Shown one piece after another: positions 6,886 through 15,844 of a DNA stretch of 64,000 nucleotides. The stretch's first letter is position 1. Every line of letters begins with the position of its first letter. A program made the position numbers and the translations under genes. The stretch spans positions 1,116,001-1,180,000 of the forward strand of contig JADJXR010000001.1 of assembly GCA_016710285.1 (NCBI GenBank), written 5' to 3'. This stretch comes from Chlorobiota bacterium. GTDB taxonomy: Bacteria > Bacteroidota > Ignavibacteria > OLB7. Below the pieces are notes generated by a model. That model was not told the origin of the DNA. It was given only the letters and a program-made list of their open reading frames with translations, and did not search any database.

Positions 6886-9039
6886 GTGGCAGCAGAAACC
6901 AGATCGGAGAACGTCCGCACCATTGTGCTTGCGGGGCATGGTGGTGCCGGAAAAACAACCCTTGCCGAAGCGATGTTGTACGCGGCAAAGGAAACCAACC
7001 GCATGGGGCAAATCCCCGACGGATCAACCGTTAGCGATTACCACCCGGACGAAATCGAACGGGGCGTTTCGCTGATGCTGTCGGTCCTTCATGCCAACTG
7101 GCGTGGGCATAAAATCAACATCCTTGACGCGCCCGGCTTCCCCGATTTTATCGGCGATTTGAAATCCGCCGTTCGCGTGGCCGACACATTGGTGATGGCC
7201 GTGGATGCCAGCACCGGCGTGGGATTCGGTGCCGATTCCGCCTGGGAGTTTGCCGGCGAAACCAAAGCACCGGTTCTGTTCGCGCTCACGAAAATCAACA
7301 CCGAGCAAGCACACTTCGAGGAAACGCTGGACTACCTGCGCGAGCATTTCAGCCGCGACATCGTCCCGCTGGAATATCCGGTGTATGAGAACAAACAGAT
7401 CAGCGCGGTGGTGAATATCCTGGAGATGAAGGCAATGAAGTTTGCCGACGACGGAAGCGGCCTCCATACCGACACTGCCGACATCCCCCCCAGCGTTCAA
7501 GCGCGCTGCGCCGAAATCCGCGAGGGGTTGATTGAAACGCTTGCCGAGTCGGACGAATCGCTGCTGGACAACTTCTTCAACAACGGCACGCTGACCGATG
7601 AAGAGATTGCCAAAGGATTGCGGGCCGCGCTGCTTCAACGGAAAATCTTCCCCCTGTTTGCCGTCAGCAGCACCCAGAATATCGGCGTAACTCCACTGAT
7701 GGATTTCATCGTGGATTACTGCCCAAGCCCCATGGACCTTCCGGCACCGCCGGCCGCCGTGCCGAACAACCCCAATGCCATCAATCTTCCAAAAAGCTCC
7801 GAAGGGGAGCCGATCATTTTCATCTTCAAAACGATTAGCGAGCCGCACGTTGGCGAGCTTTCGTTCTTCCGGGTCTTCCACGGGAAAGTCACCCCGGGCC
7901 TTGATCTGGTGAACGTTGACAGCGGAACCACCGAACGCCTGAACCAGGTCTATATCGTCAACGGCAAAAACCGCAAGGACGTTCCCGCGCTTAACTATGG
8001 CGACATCGGCGCGGTGGTAAAGCTGAAGAACACCCACACGAACAACACCCTTGCGCCAAAAGGGAAGACCGTAAAAATCCCCACCATCTGGTATCCCGCG
8101 CCGATTACCGACGCGGCCTTAATCAGCAAGGGGAAAGGGGATGAAGCCAAAGTGGCCGAAGCCTTGCACGTGATGCACGAGGAGGACCCAACCTTCAGCG
8201 TCCACATGGACCCGGAATCGCACCAGACGGTGATTAGTGGATTGGGCGAACTGCACCTGGACGTTGTGGTGAAACGCCTTACCAGCAAGTACGGCTTGCA
8301 GGTGGAAATGAAGCCGCCCCGCATCCCCTACCGCGAAACGATTCGGGGGGCAGTGGCAACCAGTTACCGCCACCGGAAGCAAACCGGGGGCGCGGGGCAG
8401 TTCGGCGAAGTCCATTTCTACATTGAGCCGTACGACGAGAACCGTCCGGTCCCTTCGCAATATCAGGTTCGGGACCAGGAGCTTGAGGCATTGCAGTGGG
8501 GTGGGCATTTCCATTTCATCAACTCGATTGTTGGCGGCTCCATTGAGGCACGTTTTATCCCGGCGGTGAAGAAAGGGATTCTGGAGATTCTTCGCGGCGG
8601 AGCCTACGCCGGATACCCGATGTCGAACGTTCGGGTGGTGCTGTTCGATGGCAAGATGCACGCCGTGGACTCGAACGAAAACGCATTCAAAACCGCCGCA
8701 CGGATGTGCCTGAAGCAAGGGATCAAAGAGTGCCGCCCGCAACTGATGGAACCAATCTGGAACGTGGAGATTTCCGCGCCGGCAGATTACATGGGGGACA
8801 TCATGGGCGATTTAAGCAGCCACCGCGGGCGGATTATGGGAATGGATTCCAAAGGCTCGGCACAGATTATTAAAGCCCAGATTCCGCTGGCCGAACTGTA
8901 CGGCTACGCGGCGCGGCTCCGCTCGCTAACGCAAGGCCGCGGAAGCTACACCCGCGCCTTCAGCCACTACGAGGAGGTGCCGAAGGATGTGGAAGCGAAG
9001 ATTGTGGCCGCCGCCGATTTGCAGGACGAGGAGGAATAG
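6886..9039 (+). CDS. Elongation factor G-like GTPase (EF-G2 type) with changed G4 motif
   Basis: 717 residues with a GTG start six bases after GGAGGT. The domain order is that of EF-G: G domain with G1 'GHGGAGKTT' (residues 17-25) and G3 'DAPG', then domains II to V. Domain V has the 'GRGSYTRAFSHYEEVP' C-terminal signature. The G4 motif is Thr-Lys-Ile-Asn at residues 135-138 where EF-G has Asn-Lys-x-Asp. Thr in the first position is, as I recall, also seen in Thermus EF-G-2, but Asn in place of Asp is not. Overall it resembles EF-G-2 paralogues rather than the housekeeping translocase. The role is unknown and could be accessory translation or ribosome-associated function. It is transcribed alone. 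Confidence 0.88.
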   Translation: MAAETRSENVRTIVLAGHGGAGKTTLAEAMLYAAKETNRMGQIPDGSTVSDYHPDEIERGVSLMLSVLHANWRGHKINILDAPGFPDFIGDLKSAVRVADTLVMAVDASTGVGFGADSAWEFAGETKAPVLFALTKINTEQAHFEETLDYLREHFSRDIVPLEYPVYENKQISAVVNILEMKAMKFADDGSGLHTDTADIPPSVQARCAEIREGLIETLAESDESLLDNFFNNGTLTDEEIAKGLRAALLQRKIFPLFAVSSTQNIGVTPLMDFIVDYCPSPMDLPAPPAAVPNNPNAINLPKSSEGEPIIFIFKTISEPHVGELSFFRVFHGKVTPGLDLVNVDSGTTERLNQVYIVNGKNRKDVPALNYGDIGAVVKLKNTHTNNTLAPKGKTVKIPTIWYPAPITDAALISKGKGDEAKVAEALHVMHEEDPTFSVHMDPESHQTVISGLGELHLDVVVKRLTSKYGLQVEMKPPRIPYRETIRGAVATSYRHRKQTGGAGQFGEVHFYIEPYDENRPVPSQYQVRDQELEALQWGGHFHFINSIVGGSIEARFIPAVKKGILEILRGGAYAGYPMSNVRVVLFDGKMHAVDSNENAFKTAARMCLKQGIKECRPQLMEPIWNVEISAPADYMGDIMGDLSSHRGRIMGMDSKGSAQIIKAQIPLAELYGYAARLRSLTQGRGSYTRAFSHYEEVPKDVEAKIVAAADLQDEEE

Positions 9040-9100
9040 CAATCCAACCAACCGTTGGGCAATCATTGCGGGGCAAGTGTGAAGCCCCCAACAACAACAA

Positions 9101-9131
9101 AGCGGGCGAAGCATTCTGTGCTTCGCCCGCT
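9101..9131. terminator. Terminator hairpin between fusA2-like and rlpA genes
   Basis: A 13-bp perfect stem (AGCGGGCGAAGCA / TGCTTCGCCCGCT) with a 5-nt loop lies between convergent genes and is extended by partly pairing AACAACA / TGTTGTT flanks. Confidence 0.7.
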
Positions 9132-9154
9132 TCTGTTGTTCGCTGGAGTATTGC

Positions 9155-10054
9155 TTACGAGTTCGATGCCGAATCGGCTTTCTTCTCGGCCAGTTGGTGG
9201 TTTGCAGGAATTCCTTCGGTGAACCGAACGATCTCTGCATCGGTGTGCTGGCCAACAAGCTCGGTTAGCAAGTTCTGGGCAAGCGCGTCGCTGCTGAACA
9301 GCCCCACCGAAACGCCATACTGGCGGCTGTTGCCGTGGCGCGATTCCACCAAAAAGACGTTGTCGTAGCCTTGTTCACGCAAGCGTTGTTGCAGCGCGGC
9401 GGCTTCGTCGAAATCCAACCGCTGGGCAACGTTTACGGTGCGGCCATGCAAGCGGACGCTGCGGCCTTCGGCATCAAAAGCGCGAATGGAGGCAGCTTCT
9501 TTGGTGGGATAAATTTCCAATTTCACCGATCCGGTTCCGCTCCCCTTAATGCCAATCCGCCCTGCGGCTCCTTCGGATAAATCAAGGACGCGCCCGCCAC
9601 AATAGGGGCCGCGGTCGTTGATGCGAACCAAAACGGAATGCCCGTTTTTTTCATTCACCACCCGCACAAGCGTTCCAAACGGGAGCGTTTTGTGGGCGGC
9701 GGTCATTTCATGTTTGTTAAACCGCTCGCCATTGGCGGTGCGGCGGCCATGGAAGCCTGGGCCATACCAGCTTACGCGCCCCGCGATTGTCTGCGGCGCA
9801 GCAATCGCCATTGCATAGCTGGTGTCGGCTTCCAATTCCTCGGAAGCCTTCGCGGTGTACAGCGAGTCAATGTTCACCTCGGCAGCAGCGGCGGCACTGA
9901 TGGCAGCGATGTTCGCGCCCGGTTCAGTGGCACTTGCTGGCCATGTTAGCGCTGCAACAACGCTTGCCCCACTCAGTGTGGCTGTTAGCAGCAACGCCAC
10001 AATGCCGGACCGGCTCCGCTTCGTGCTGCTATCGGTAGCTTCAACTGAAGTCAA
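9155..10054 (-). CDS. rlpA: RlpA-family septal ring protein with SPOR domain
   Basis: 299 residues. An N-terminal hydrophobic segment (about residues 18-37) is a signal sequence or anchor. The double-psi beta-barrel runs from about residue 90 to 180, with 'GRVSWYGPGFHGRRTANGE', 'AHKTLPFGTLVRV' and 'INDRGP', the RlpA signature. The last 80 residues have the pattern of a SPOR domain, which binds glycan strands stripped of peptide at division sites. RlpA proteins cleave such denuded glycans in Pseudomonas, though activity is not universal in the family. A TATCTTTG promoter element lies 86 bp upstream. Confidence 0.9.
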   Translation of the reverse strand: MTSVEATDSSTKRSRSGIVALLLTATLSGASVVAALTWPASATEPGANIAAISAAAAAEVNIDSLYTAKASEELEADTSYAMAIAAPQTIAGRVSWYGPGFHGRRTANGERFNKHEMTAAHKTLPFGTLVRVVNEKNGHSVLVRINDRGPYCGGRVLDLSEGAAGRIGIKGSGTGSVKLEIYPTKEAASIRAFDAEGRSVRLHGRTVNVAQRLDFDEAAALQQRLREQGYDNVFLVESRHGNSRQYGVSVGLFSSDALAQNLLTELVGQHTDAEIVRFTEGIPANHQLAEKKADSASNS

Positions 10055-10139
10055 TGTTCCCTCCTCGTTAGTTCAACGTATCTCTGCTTCGCATCATTCC
10101 GCCGCCATGTGGGGGGCTGGTGTGTGATTTGAAGCGGGG

Positions 10140-10147
10140 CAAAGATA
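10140..10147 (-). promoter_or_regulatory. TAnnTTTG -7 promoter element for rlpA
   Basis: Minus-strand TATCTTTG lies about 85 bases upstream of the rlpA start. No good -33 TTTG is visible. Confidence 0.5.
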
Positions 10148-10170
10148 GGTTGTGCCCAACAGCGGGGGGC

Positions 10171-11304
10171 TTAATTCTTTTTAATGATTTTGTCGTACAG
10201 CCGGTAGCGCTTGTACAGCTCGCCGTTCATCATCTGCGCAGCGCGGTTCATCATCACGTTATCTTCCACCACCCACGACGCTTCCCCTTCGCGATATCCC
10301 TTCCCATCCACCATCCGTGTGCCGACTTCGTAGTAAAGGACGGCATCAATGCCAAGCCGCTGAAATCGCGGAATTACGCCCAAAATGAAGATTCTTCCAC
10401 GGTTGATCCGCTTGCGGAACCGGAGCATTGCAAGGATCGCACCAAGCAATCCCCCACTTTTGTTTTGGATAAGAACTTGGTTGATGTCGGGCAGCCCCAG
10501 CGCGAACCCAACGGGCTGACCGTTCGCTTCGGCAATCAGCACAAAGTCAGGCTCGGCCAGTTGTTTCAAGTCTTTGGCGATGAAGTCAAACTCCGCATCG
10601 GTCATCTTCACAAACCCCCAGTTCGCTTGCCACGCCATGTTGTAGATATCCTTAATTATCCCCACATCGCGCTGAAACGCCGATTTATCGCCAAAATCAA
10701 CGTTTCTGATCGTCAAGCCCTCCCGCTGGCGAACCGCCGCCTGCACCCGCTGAATCTTTTCGGTAAGGAATGAACGGGTCAAACGGTAGGCAAACATGTC
10801 CTTCGATTTGGCTAGGCCAAACGTTTCGATTACAGTGCTGTAATATTTGGGGTTGTAGGTCATCAAGATTTGCGGGGGGTCGTCGAAGCCTTCCACCAGC
10901 AATCCGGCCTCGTCGTTCAGCGAAGGGTTCACCGGTCCGCGCATCACCTCCATCCCCCGTTCGGCAAGCCACTGCTGGGCCGCATCAAGCAATCGGTTGG
11001 CCACCTCTTGGTCGTTGATGGACTCGAAAAAACCGAAGAACCCAACCTTGTCGCCGTAGGTGGCGTTGTGGTTTCCGTTGATAATGGCAGCCACGCGGCC
11101 AACAACCTGGCCGTCGAGCTCGGCAAGGAACATCTCAAGTTGGGAATGCTGCCAGAACGGATTCTTCTGGCGGTTGAGCAATCGCTTGCGGTCGAACTTC
11201 ACCGGCGGAACCCAGTTGGGGTCCCCCTTGTAGATATCCCAAACCATTCCGATGAAGCGATTTAACTGGCGAGCAGTGCGGACGGGAGTAATGGAGATTG
11301 GCAT
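10171..11304 (-). CDS. GNAT-like N-acetyltransferase superfamily protein
   Basis: 377 residues from the ATG at 11304. The frame continues to a GTG at 11331, but a TACTTTTG promoter-like element lies between the two, so the ATG is preferred. The sequence starts 'MPISITPVRTARQLNRFIG' and includes 'FWQHSQLEMFLAELDGQVVGRVAA', a GNAT-type beta-strand pattern, then 'FGFFES' and 'MRGPVNPSLNDEAGLLVEGFD'. A second GNAT-like fold is suggested by 'FVLIAEANGQPVGFALGLPD'. Proteins of this family are common in Bacteroidota and other environmental bacteria and have no assigned substrate. No partner is obvious in the neighbourhood. Confidence 0.7.
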   Translation of the reverse strand: MPISITPVRTARQLNRFIGMVWDIYKGDPNWVPPVKFDRKRLLNRQKNPFWQHSQLEMFLAELDGQVVGRVAAIINGNHNATYGDKVGFFGFFESINDQEVANRLLDAAQQWLAERGMEVMRGPVNPSLNDEAGLLVEGFDDPPQILMTYNPKYYSTVIETFGLAKSKDMFAYRLTRSFLTEKIQRVQAAVRQREGLTIRNVDFGDKSAFQRDVGIIKDIYNMAWQANWGFVKMTDAEFDFIAKDLKQLAEPDFVLIAEANGQPVGFALGLPDINQVLIQNKSGGLLGAILAMLRFRKRINRGRIFILGVIPRFQRLGIDAVLYYEVGTRMVDGKGYREGEASWVVEDNVMMNRAAQMMNGELYKRYRLYDKIIKKN

Positions 11305-11307
11305 GGA

Positions 11308-11315
11308 CAAAAGTA
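11308..11315 (-). promoter_or_regulatory. TAnnTTTG element immediately upstream of the acyltransferase-like gene
   Basis: Minus-strand TACTTTTG ends three bases before the ATG at 11304, and TTTC lies about 20 bases upstream near the -33 position. If used, transcription would start at or inside the start codon, giving a leaderless mRNA. It may also be a chance match. Confidence 0.35.
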
Positions 11316-11370
11316 GAGAGAAGAACCACACCGCGGAAACGTCGCAGGAAGAATTCCCCCAACAATAAAA

Positions 11371-11425
11371 CGCCAGCCGGCACTCTCCCCCCTCTCTCTC
11401 TCGGGTAATGGAGTGCCGGCTGGCG
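11371..11425 (-). terminator. Rho-independent terminator downstream of secreted hypothetical gene
   Basis: A 15-bp perfect stem (CGCCAGCCGGCACTC and its complement) with a 25-nt loop is followed on the minus strand by TTTTATTG. It terminates the gene at 11472-12293. Confidence 0.75.
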
Positions 11426-11471
11426 TTGCTTGATGCGGGCCTTTCGGTTGTAAGGCTATTTCGTTGTGAGG

Positions 11472-12293
11472 TTATTCGATTCCGGGCGCGGCAACCGTTG
11501 GTGCGGTGCGGTGGACCGCAACGGCGGTGTCCGGGTCTGCGGGCGGTGCAACAATGATCGCTGGGGATAGATCCACCGAGGTGTTGATGCTGTTCAAAGG
11601 CCTCTGCACGGCCACGGGCTGCGCTGCCGGCAGCAAGGTTCGCTTCTGCCGGACCGGCGCGGAAACTGCAACCTGCGGTTGCGGTTCCGTCAGCACGCGG
11701 CTCGAACGACGGGCGATGCGGCTGCGTGGCTCGACGGCTGGGGCTTGGATTGCCACCACTTCTTCGTAGGTCAGCCCTGAGTTTTTAATCCACTCTTTCA
11801 GCTCGGGGGCATCAATCTGGCGAATGGTGGCAAAGTGGTAGCGGCTGTTGATCTGCTCGGCAACCTTCCGCCCCAGCGATTGCTCCACCAGATACCCCAC
11901 CGCGCAGATGTTCCCATCCTGGTCAATAAACACCGGCTCCCACGCGCCGGGGTGTTCGTAGTTGATGGGGTACTCACCCCGCTGCCAGTAATCGCGCAAG
12001 CGGTCCAGATTGCGGGCGCGTTCGGCTTGCAGCTCCGGGGTCATCCAGCTTGCATCGTGGCGGCGCAAGGCCGACTCCACGGCTTGCAACCGGCGGGTGT
12101 GGTTGCTTTGTTGCAACGCAAGCTCATCTTTGATTTCGGGGAGGAACTGATTGAATTGGACATCGGTGGCGATGACCGTCCAGGGACGATTCCCCGCAGC
12201 TTCGGGCTGGGGAATCAACGTGCTGCTGTTGAAGAACGATGCCAGCGAAACAACGCCAGCAGCAAGAGCCGATAGAATTGGAATGTTGCTCAT
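11472..12293 (-). CDS. Secreted protein of unknown function with 'CAVGYL' domain
   Basis: 273 residues with a hydrophobic N-terminus (signal-like, residues 5-25) and a GGAG ribosome binding site 10 bases upstream. Residues about 105-185 carry a recognisable conserved block: 'GEYPIN', 'PVFIDQDGNICAVGYLVEQS', then an Asn/Tyr-containing helix and 'WIKNSGLTYEEV'. I recall similar blocks in uncharacterised extracellular proteins of Bacteroidota and Myxococcota, but I know of no function. The C-terminal 80 residues are low in complexity and rich in Pro, Ala, Arg and Val. The single Cys in the conserved block could be functional. Confidence 0.65.
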   Translation of the reverse strand: MSNIPILSALAAGVVSLASFFNSSTLIPQPEAAGNRPWTVIATDVQFNQFLPEIKDELALQQSNHTRRLQAVESALRRHDASWMTPELQAERARNLDRLRDYWQRGEYPINYEHPGAWEPVFIDQDGNICAVGYLVEQSLGRKVAEQINSRYHFATIRQIDAPELKEWIKNSGLTYEEVVAIQAPAVEPRSRIARRSSRVLTEPQPQVAVSAPVRQKRTLLPAAQPVAVQRPLNSINTSVDLSPAIIVAPPADPDTAVAVHRTAPTVAAPGIE

Positions 12294-12440
12294 GGTCTCT
12301 GTCTCCTTTTTTGAACGATGTGGTCAACCTTTCTGGTATGCTCCGTTGCCGCCTGCGCAGGTTCTGCGGCACGAACTGTTTGCACGACGCAGCGATTGTT
12401 TGGGCGTAACATCGGGCCGAATCACGGAGGGCTTGCGGGC

Positions 12441-12469
12441 AAAAAAAAGCCGAGGCAAAGCCACGGCTT
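12441..12469 (-). terminator. Rho-independent terminator after Rieske gene
   Basis: On the minus strand AGCCGTGGC / GCCTCGGCT form a stem with one mismatch and a TTT loop, followed by eight T residues. It lies 37 bp after the Rieske stop. Confidence 0.75.
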
Positions 12470-12505
12470 GGGTCCAGAGAGAGAGAGGAAAAAAAAGTAG
12501 AACGA

Positions 12506-12853
12506 TCACCACAACATCCATCGCGGTTTTTCCGGCGGGGGTTGCTCCACAAGCACGTCGTCGCCATCCACCACAACGTTGTAGGTTTTCAGCCGCGCCC
12601 CGCCGATAACTGGATTCCCCGTACGGAGGTCGTAGGTCCAGCCGTGCAACGGGCAAGCCACGGTGCAATCTTCAATGAAACCATCGGCAATGGTGGACGC
12701 GTGTTGGTGGGGGCAGACGTTGCTGACGGCATAGACCACGCCATCAATGCGGAACAGGGCGATCTCGGTGTCGTCGTCCAGCCACACACGGGTTCCGCGC
12801 CGGCTGGACAACTCACGAACGGAGCAAACGCGAAGGAACTGAGGTTCAGGCAT
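12506..12853 (-). CDS. Rieske [2Fe-2S] ferredoxin
   Basis: 115 residues. The cluster ligands are Cys47-Pro-His49 and Cys67-Pro-Leu-His70, exactly the CxH...CxxH Rieske pattern, followed by 'GWTYDLRTG', typical of soluble Rieske ferredoxins and NirD-like small subunits. There is no membrane anchor. Such proteins pass electrons to oxygenases or act with nitrite reductase, but no partner enzyme is adjacent. The upstream gene on the same strand is the LamG/esterase protein, which ends 92 bp away. Confidence 0.92.
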   Translation of the reverse strand: MPEPQFLRVCSVRELSSRRGTRVWLDDDTEIALFRIDGVVYAVSNVCPHQHASTIADGFIEDCTVACPLHGWTYDLRTGNPVIGGARLKTYNVVVDGDDVLVEQPPPEKPRWMLW

Positions 12854-12945
12854 GATGGAAAGATAGGCCGCCGCGCCCAGCTAACGGCCCAATACGGTTG
12901 CAACGAAAAACTACGGAGGCCCCAGCCACCGGCTGCGCCCCTGCT

Positions 12946-15792
12946 TTACCGTAAATCCAATTTCCTTGCAGCCGGGCGTTCCTGCGGGGCCGCGCTTGTT
13001 CCAAACGGACGGATGAGATAGCGGTGGAAGGAGAACGCCCCAACGCCGCGGCTGTTCACTATCCATGGGCCTTCGTACACCGCCGGGGCAACGGCGTAGT
13101 TCTGGCTGGGGATGTAGCTTAATCGTGCCATCGGGTAGCGTCCATCCAACTCCAAAAACACCGTGTCGCCAACGGCGCGGGCCGAACGCACGGCCCGCAC
13201 GCTATCGTTCAAGAAGAAGGCATCGGCGAAGGTGCGGATTGTTCCGCCAATGGTAACGTCTGGAGTAAGGATCAATCCATGCTTGGCGTTGCTGAACACA
13301 ATCGCCACCTGGTTCTGCTCCGCCGTGGTGAAGAAGGCATCGCGGATGTTCGGCGAGCCAATATCCACCGTGTCGGTCTGGCCCAAGAAATCGCGGCCAA
13401 GAAGGCGGAACAGCTGCACCCCAATCGTATCATACCCCGCCGCCACGTAATGGCAACCATCGTGCCCCGGAACGCCCATTGGCGAATAGCCGACAACATC
13501 AGGAAAGCTGTCGGGAAGGGTGCGCTGAAGCTCGCGCAACTCACTGTGGGGACCCGCCGCGCAGCCCGGGCGAATCTGCACCACGTAGAGCTTCTTCAGG
13601 TTTGGATAATCCTCCAACCAATCCTGGCGCAGGGCGCGGAAATTCGCCGCGTAGTTGGTGATGATGTTCGACTCCCCCTGGTACCAGAACATCGCGCGGA
13701 CATTACGCGCCAGCCCTGACTTCTGCACACGGTAGAGCATGCTGCCGTAGATGCTGCTAAGCGTCAGCGGCGCGGCATCGTTGCGCTGGTGTTGCTCGAT
13801 TGTCGTTCCCCCAACCCCGCCGTTGATGATGCAAACCGGAACCCCCGTTTGCTGGGTGTACAATCGTGCCATCCGCATTCCCCACGCGCCAACATTTGGG
13901 CCGCCGCCGTTTCCGACCCCGCTGGCAATCCCCCACAATGTGTCGCGTTGGCTGCGCGAGAAATTCAGCCCGAAGGTGCGGCAAAACTGATTCGGTCCCG
14001 CACCTTGCCCGGCATGGCCAAAAATTGAGTTGGATTGGCCGCCAATCAGCAACGCATCGCCGCAAACGATGCTGTCGCGAAGGGCAATCACGCTGTCGGC
14101 CCCGCCTTGCTTCCGCAGGCTGACGGTGAAACGATACTCAGAAAGGGAGGCATGAATCCGGCTGGAAAGCGCGAAGGGTGCGATTCCGTTGGCGTAACTC
14201 AGCGGCAGCGATTGCCGCCGCCACGGGACCTCATCTTTCGCCAAATCCACCACCAACGAATCCCACCCAGCAACGCGCACCGCCCCGGCAATCGCCACCG
14301 TTGCCGAGTCATCATCCCCGCGCGGGAAGAGTTGCAACAGGGCAGGGATTGAGGTGAACGTGGAGTCGGGCAAGGGGGGCGGCGGCGGCACGGGAATGCC
14401 ATACTTGCGGAACAGATAGGTCTCCGTCTGGGCACGCTCGGCGGCGCCGAGTTCCCTGCGGTACAGGATCACTTCGGCCAGATCGCCAAGCAACACGTTC
14501 CCACGCTGATACGCGCCAAGATAGATGATGGAGTCCAAGTTTTGGGGGATGGTTGCGCTGTCGGCAAAATGGCTGTTGATGAAGATTGCCCCCCGGCGGC
14601 GCGCCTCCAAGTAGGACATGGTGACAATGGCAAACTCCCCTTGCTGCACCGGAAGCGAAGCAATTGCCTGCGCGTTGAAATCGCCATGAAGCATTTTTGC
14701 ATACTCCGTTCCGCCAAACCAGTGCGCGTGGCGAATGCCCGACACCACATTATTCGTCCAGCCAATGTTGTTGATCCGAACCACGAAGGTCAAGGTGTAA
14801 TCGCTGCGGGTTGGGAACACCGGCGTTGCTTCCATAAAGCTCCCCGCCCCCGCAAACCGCACCGCCGGAAGGTTCGCAATGGCATTGGGAATCAGCGTGG
14901 TTTGCAACGCGGTGGAATCTTGCCATGCGGCGTATCCATTTCCGCTGCGGTCGTTCCAGCGGCTCACCTTGCCGTTCGGCTGGGAGACCACCCCGCTATC
15001 GGCTTTTAGCCAAAGCAGCGGGCCGGCGGCTGGAGGGCCGTACGGCTGCGGAGTGGTAATGCCATACCGCGCAATCCATGCCAGCTGCAATGCCGAGAAC
15101 TCCGCCGGGGATAAGCTGCGGTTGAACAGCATCACCTCGGCAATATCACCCGTCAGGAAGTTCGCTTGGGCGTACGCTCCCAGATAGATCACGGGGTCAA
15201 CATTGGCCGGAATCTGGGCCGCCACCGCGGTGATGCCGTTGATTGCAATCGTTGCCGTGCGGGTTGATTCCTGGTAGTTGATTGCCACGGCGTTCATGCC
15301 GCTGGTGATTGCGATCGGCGAGGTTGCTTGCTGGCCGAAGTTCCCGCTATGCAGAACCTTCAGATACGGCACCCCGGCGAAATAGAGTGCGCGGCTGTTC
15401 CCCGACAGCACGTTGTTCGCGGTGGCGTAGCCGTTGATCCGCACAACGAATCCCACCGCGTAATCTCCCCCCACCGGAAAGACCGGCTTCAAGGCCATGA
15501 ACTGCGTTCCGCCGAACCGCACGGCGGGCAAACCATTCGCGGCGTTCCGAAGCAGCTCAGGGCGTTTGCTGGCTTCGGATTGCTGGGCATCGTTGCCGTT
15601 GCCGCTGATGTCGCGCCACAGCCCGACCGTTCCATCGGTCATCACCACCCCGGTGTCGGCGCGAAGATGGAGCAGCGCGCCAGTGGGTATCTGCGCGCGG
15701 AGCCTTGCGGCCCCAAAAGCCAGAAAAAGCATGGCGCAGAACATGGCCGAGAACATCGGATGGAGTATCGAACGGCGTATCGAACGGAGCAT
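12946..15792 (-). CDS. Secreted protein with two LamG-like domains and a sialate O-acetylesterase-like domain
   Basis: 948 residues from the ATG at 15792. The frame is open further but overlaps the upstream MBL gene, and this start gives a signal peptide ending near 'ARLRAQ'. Residues about 35-255 and 260-475 are two concanavalin-like LamG domains that resemble each other ('LRADTGVV' and 'LKADSGVV', then 'DISGNGNDA' and 'DRSGNGYAA'). Residues about 560-830 match the SASA/GDSL-like esterase fold: 'IGGQSN' with Ser587 as the probable nucleophile, 'FWYQGESN', and 'HDGCHY', which supplies the Asp/His pair. It probably removes acetyl groups from polysaccharide or sialic-acid-like sugars outside the cell. 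The C-terminus resembles a short beta-domain but is not a clear sorting tail. Confidence 0.82.
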   Translation of the reverse strand: MLRSIRRSILHPMFSAMFCAMLFLAFGAARLRAQIPTGALLHLRADTGVVMTDGTVGLWRDISGNGNDAQQSEASKRPELLRNAANGLPAVRFGGTQFMALKPVFPVGGDYAVGFVVRINGYATANNVLSGNSRALYFAGVPYLKVLHSGNFGQQATSPIAITSGMNAVAINYQESTRTATIAINGITAVAAQIPANVDPVIYLGAYAQANFLTGDIAEVMLFNRSLSPAEFSALQLAWIARYGITTPQPYGPPAAGPLLWLKADSGVVSQPNGKVSRWNDRSGNGYAAWQDSTALQTTLIPNAIANLPAVRFAGAGSFMEATPVFPTRSDYTLTFVVRINNIGWTNNVVSGIRHAHWFGGTEYAKMLHGDFNAQAIASLPVQQGEFAIVTMSYLEARRRGAIFINSHFADSATIPQNLDSIIYLGAYQRGNVLLGDLAEVILYRRELGAAERAQTETYLFRKYGIPVPPPPPLPDSTFTSIPALLQLFPRGDDDSATVAIAGAVRVAGWDSLVVDLAKDEVPWRRQSLPLSYANGIAPFALSSRIHASLSEYRFTVSLRKQGGADSVIALRDSIVCGDALLIGGQSNSIFGHAGQGAGPNQFCRTFGLNFSRSQRDTLWGIASGVGNGGGPNVGAWGMRMARLYTQQTGVPVCIINGGVGGTTIEQHQRNDAAPLTLSSIYGSMLYRVQKSGLARNVRAMFWYQGESNIITNYAANFRALRQDWLEDYPNLKKLYVVQIRPGCAAGPHSELRELQRTLPDSFPDVVGYSPMGVPGHDGCHYVAAGYDTIGVQLFRLLGRDFLGQTDTVDIGSPNIRDAFFTTAEQNQVAIVFSNAKHGLILTPDVTIGGTIRTFADAFFLNDSVRAVRSARAVGDTVFLELDGRYPMARLSYIPSQNYAVAPAVYEGPWIVNSRGVGAFSFHRYLIRPFGTSAAPQERPAARKLDLR

Positions 15793-15844
15793 TGCGCACC
15801 CTGTGGTTTTGGTTGTGACGTAATCGTGATGAACGGACGGCTGG

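Noticed and set aside
7024..8037. 337-residue open frame on the minus strand
   Set aside because: Antisense to the EF-G2-like gene, with no recognisable motif or ribosome binding site.
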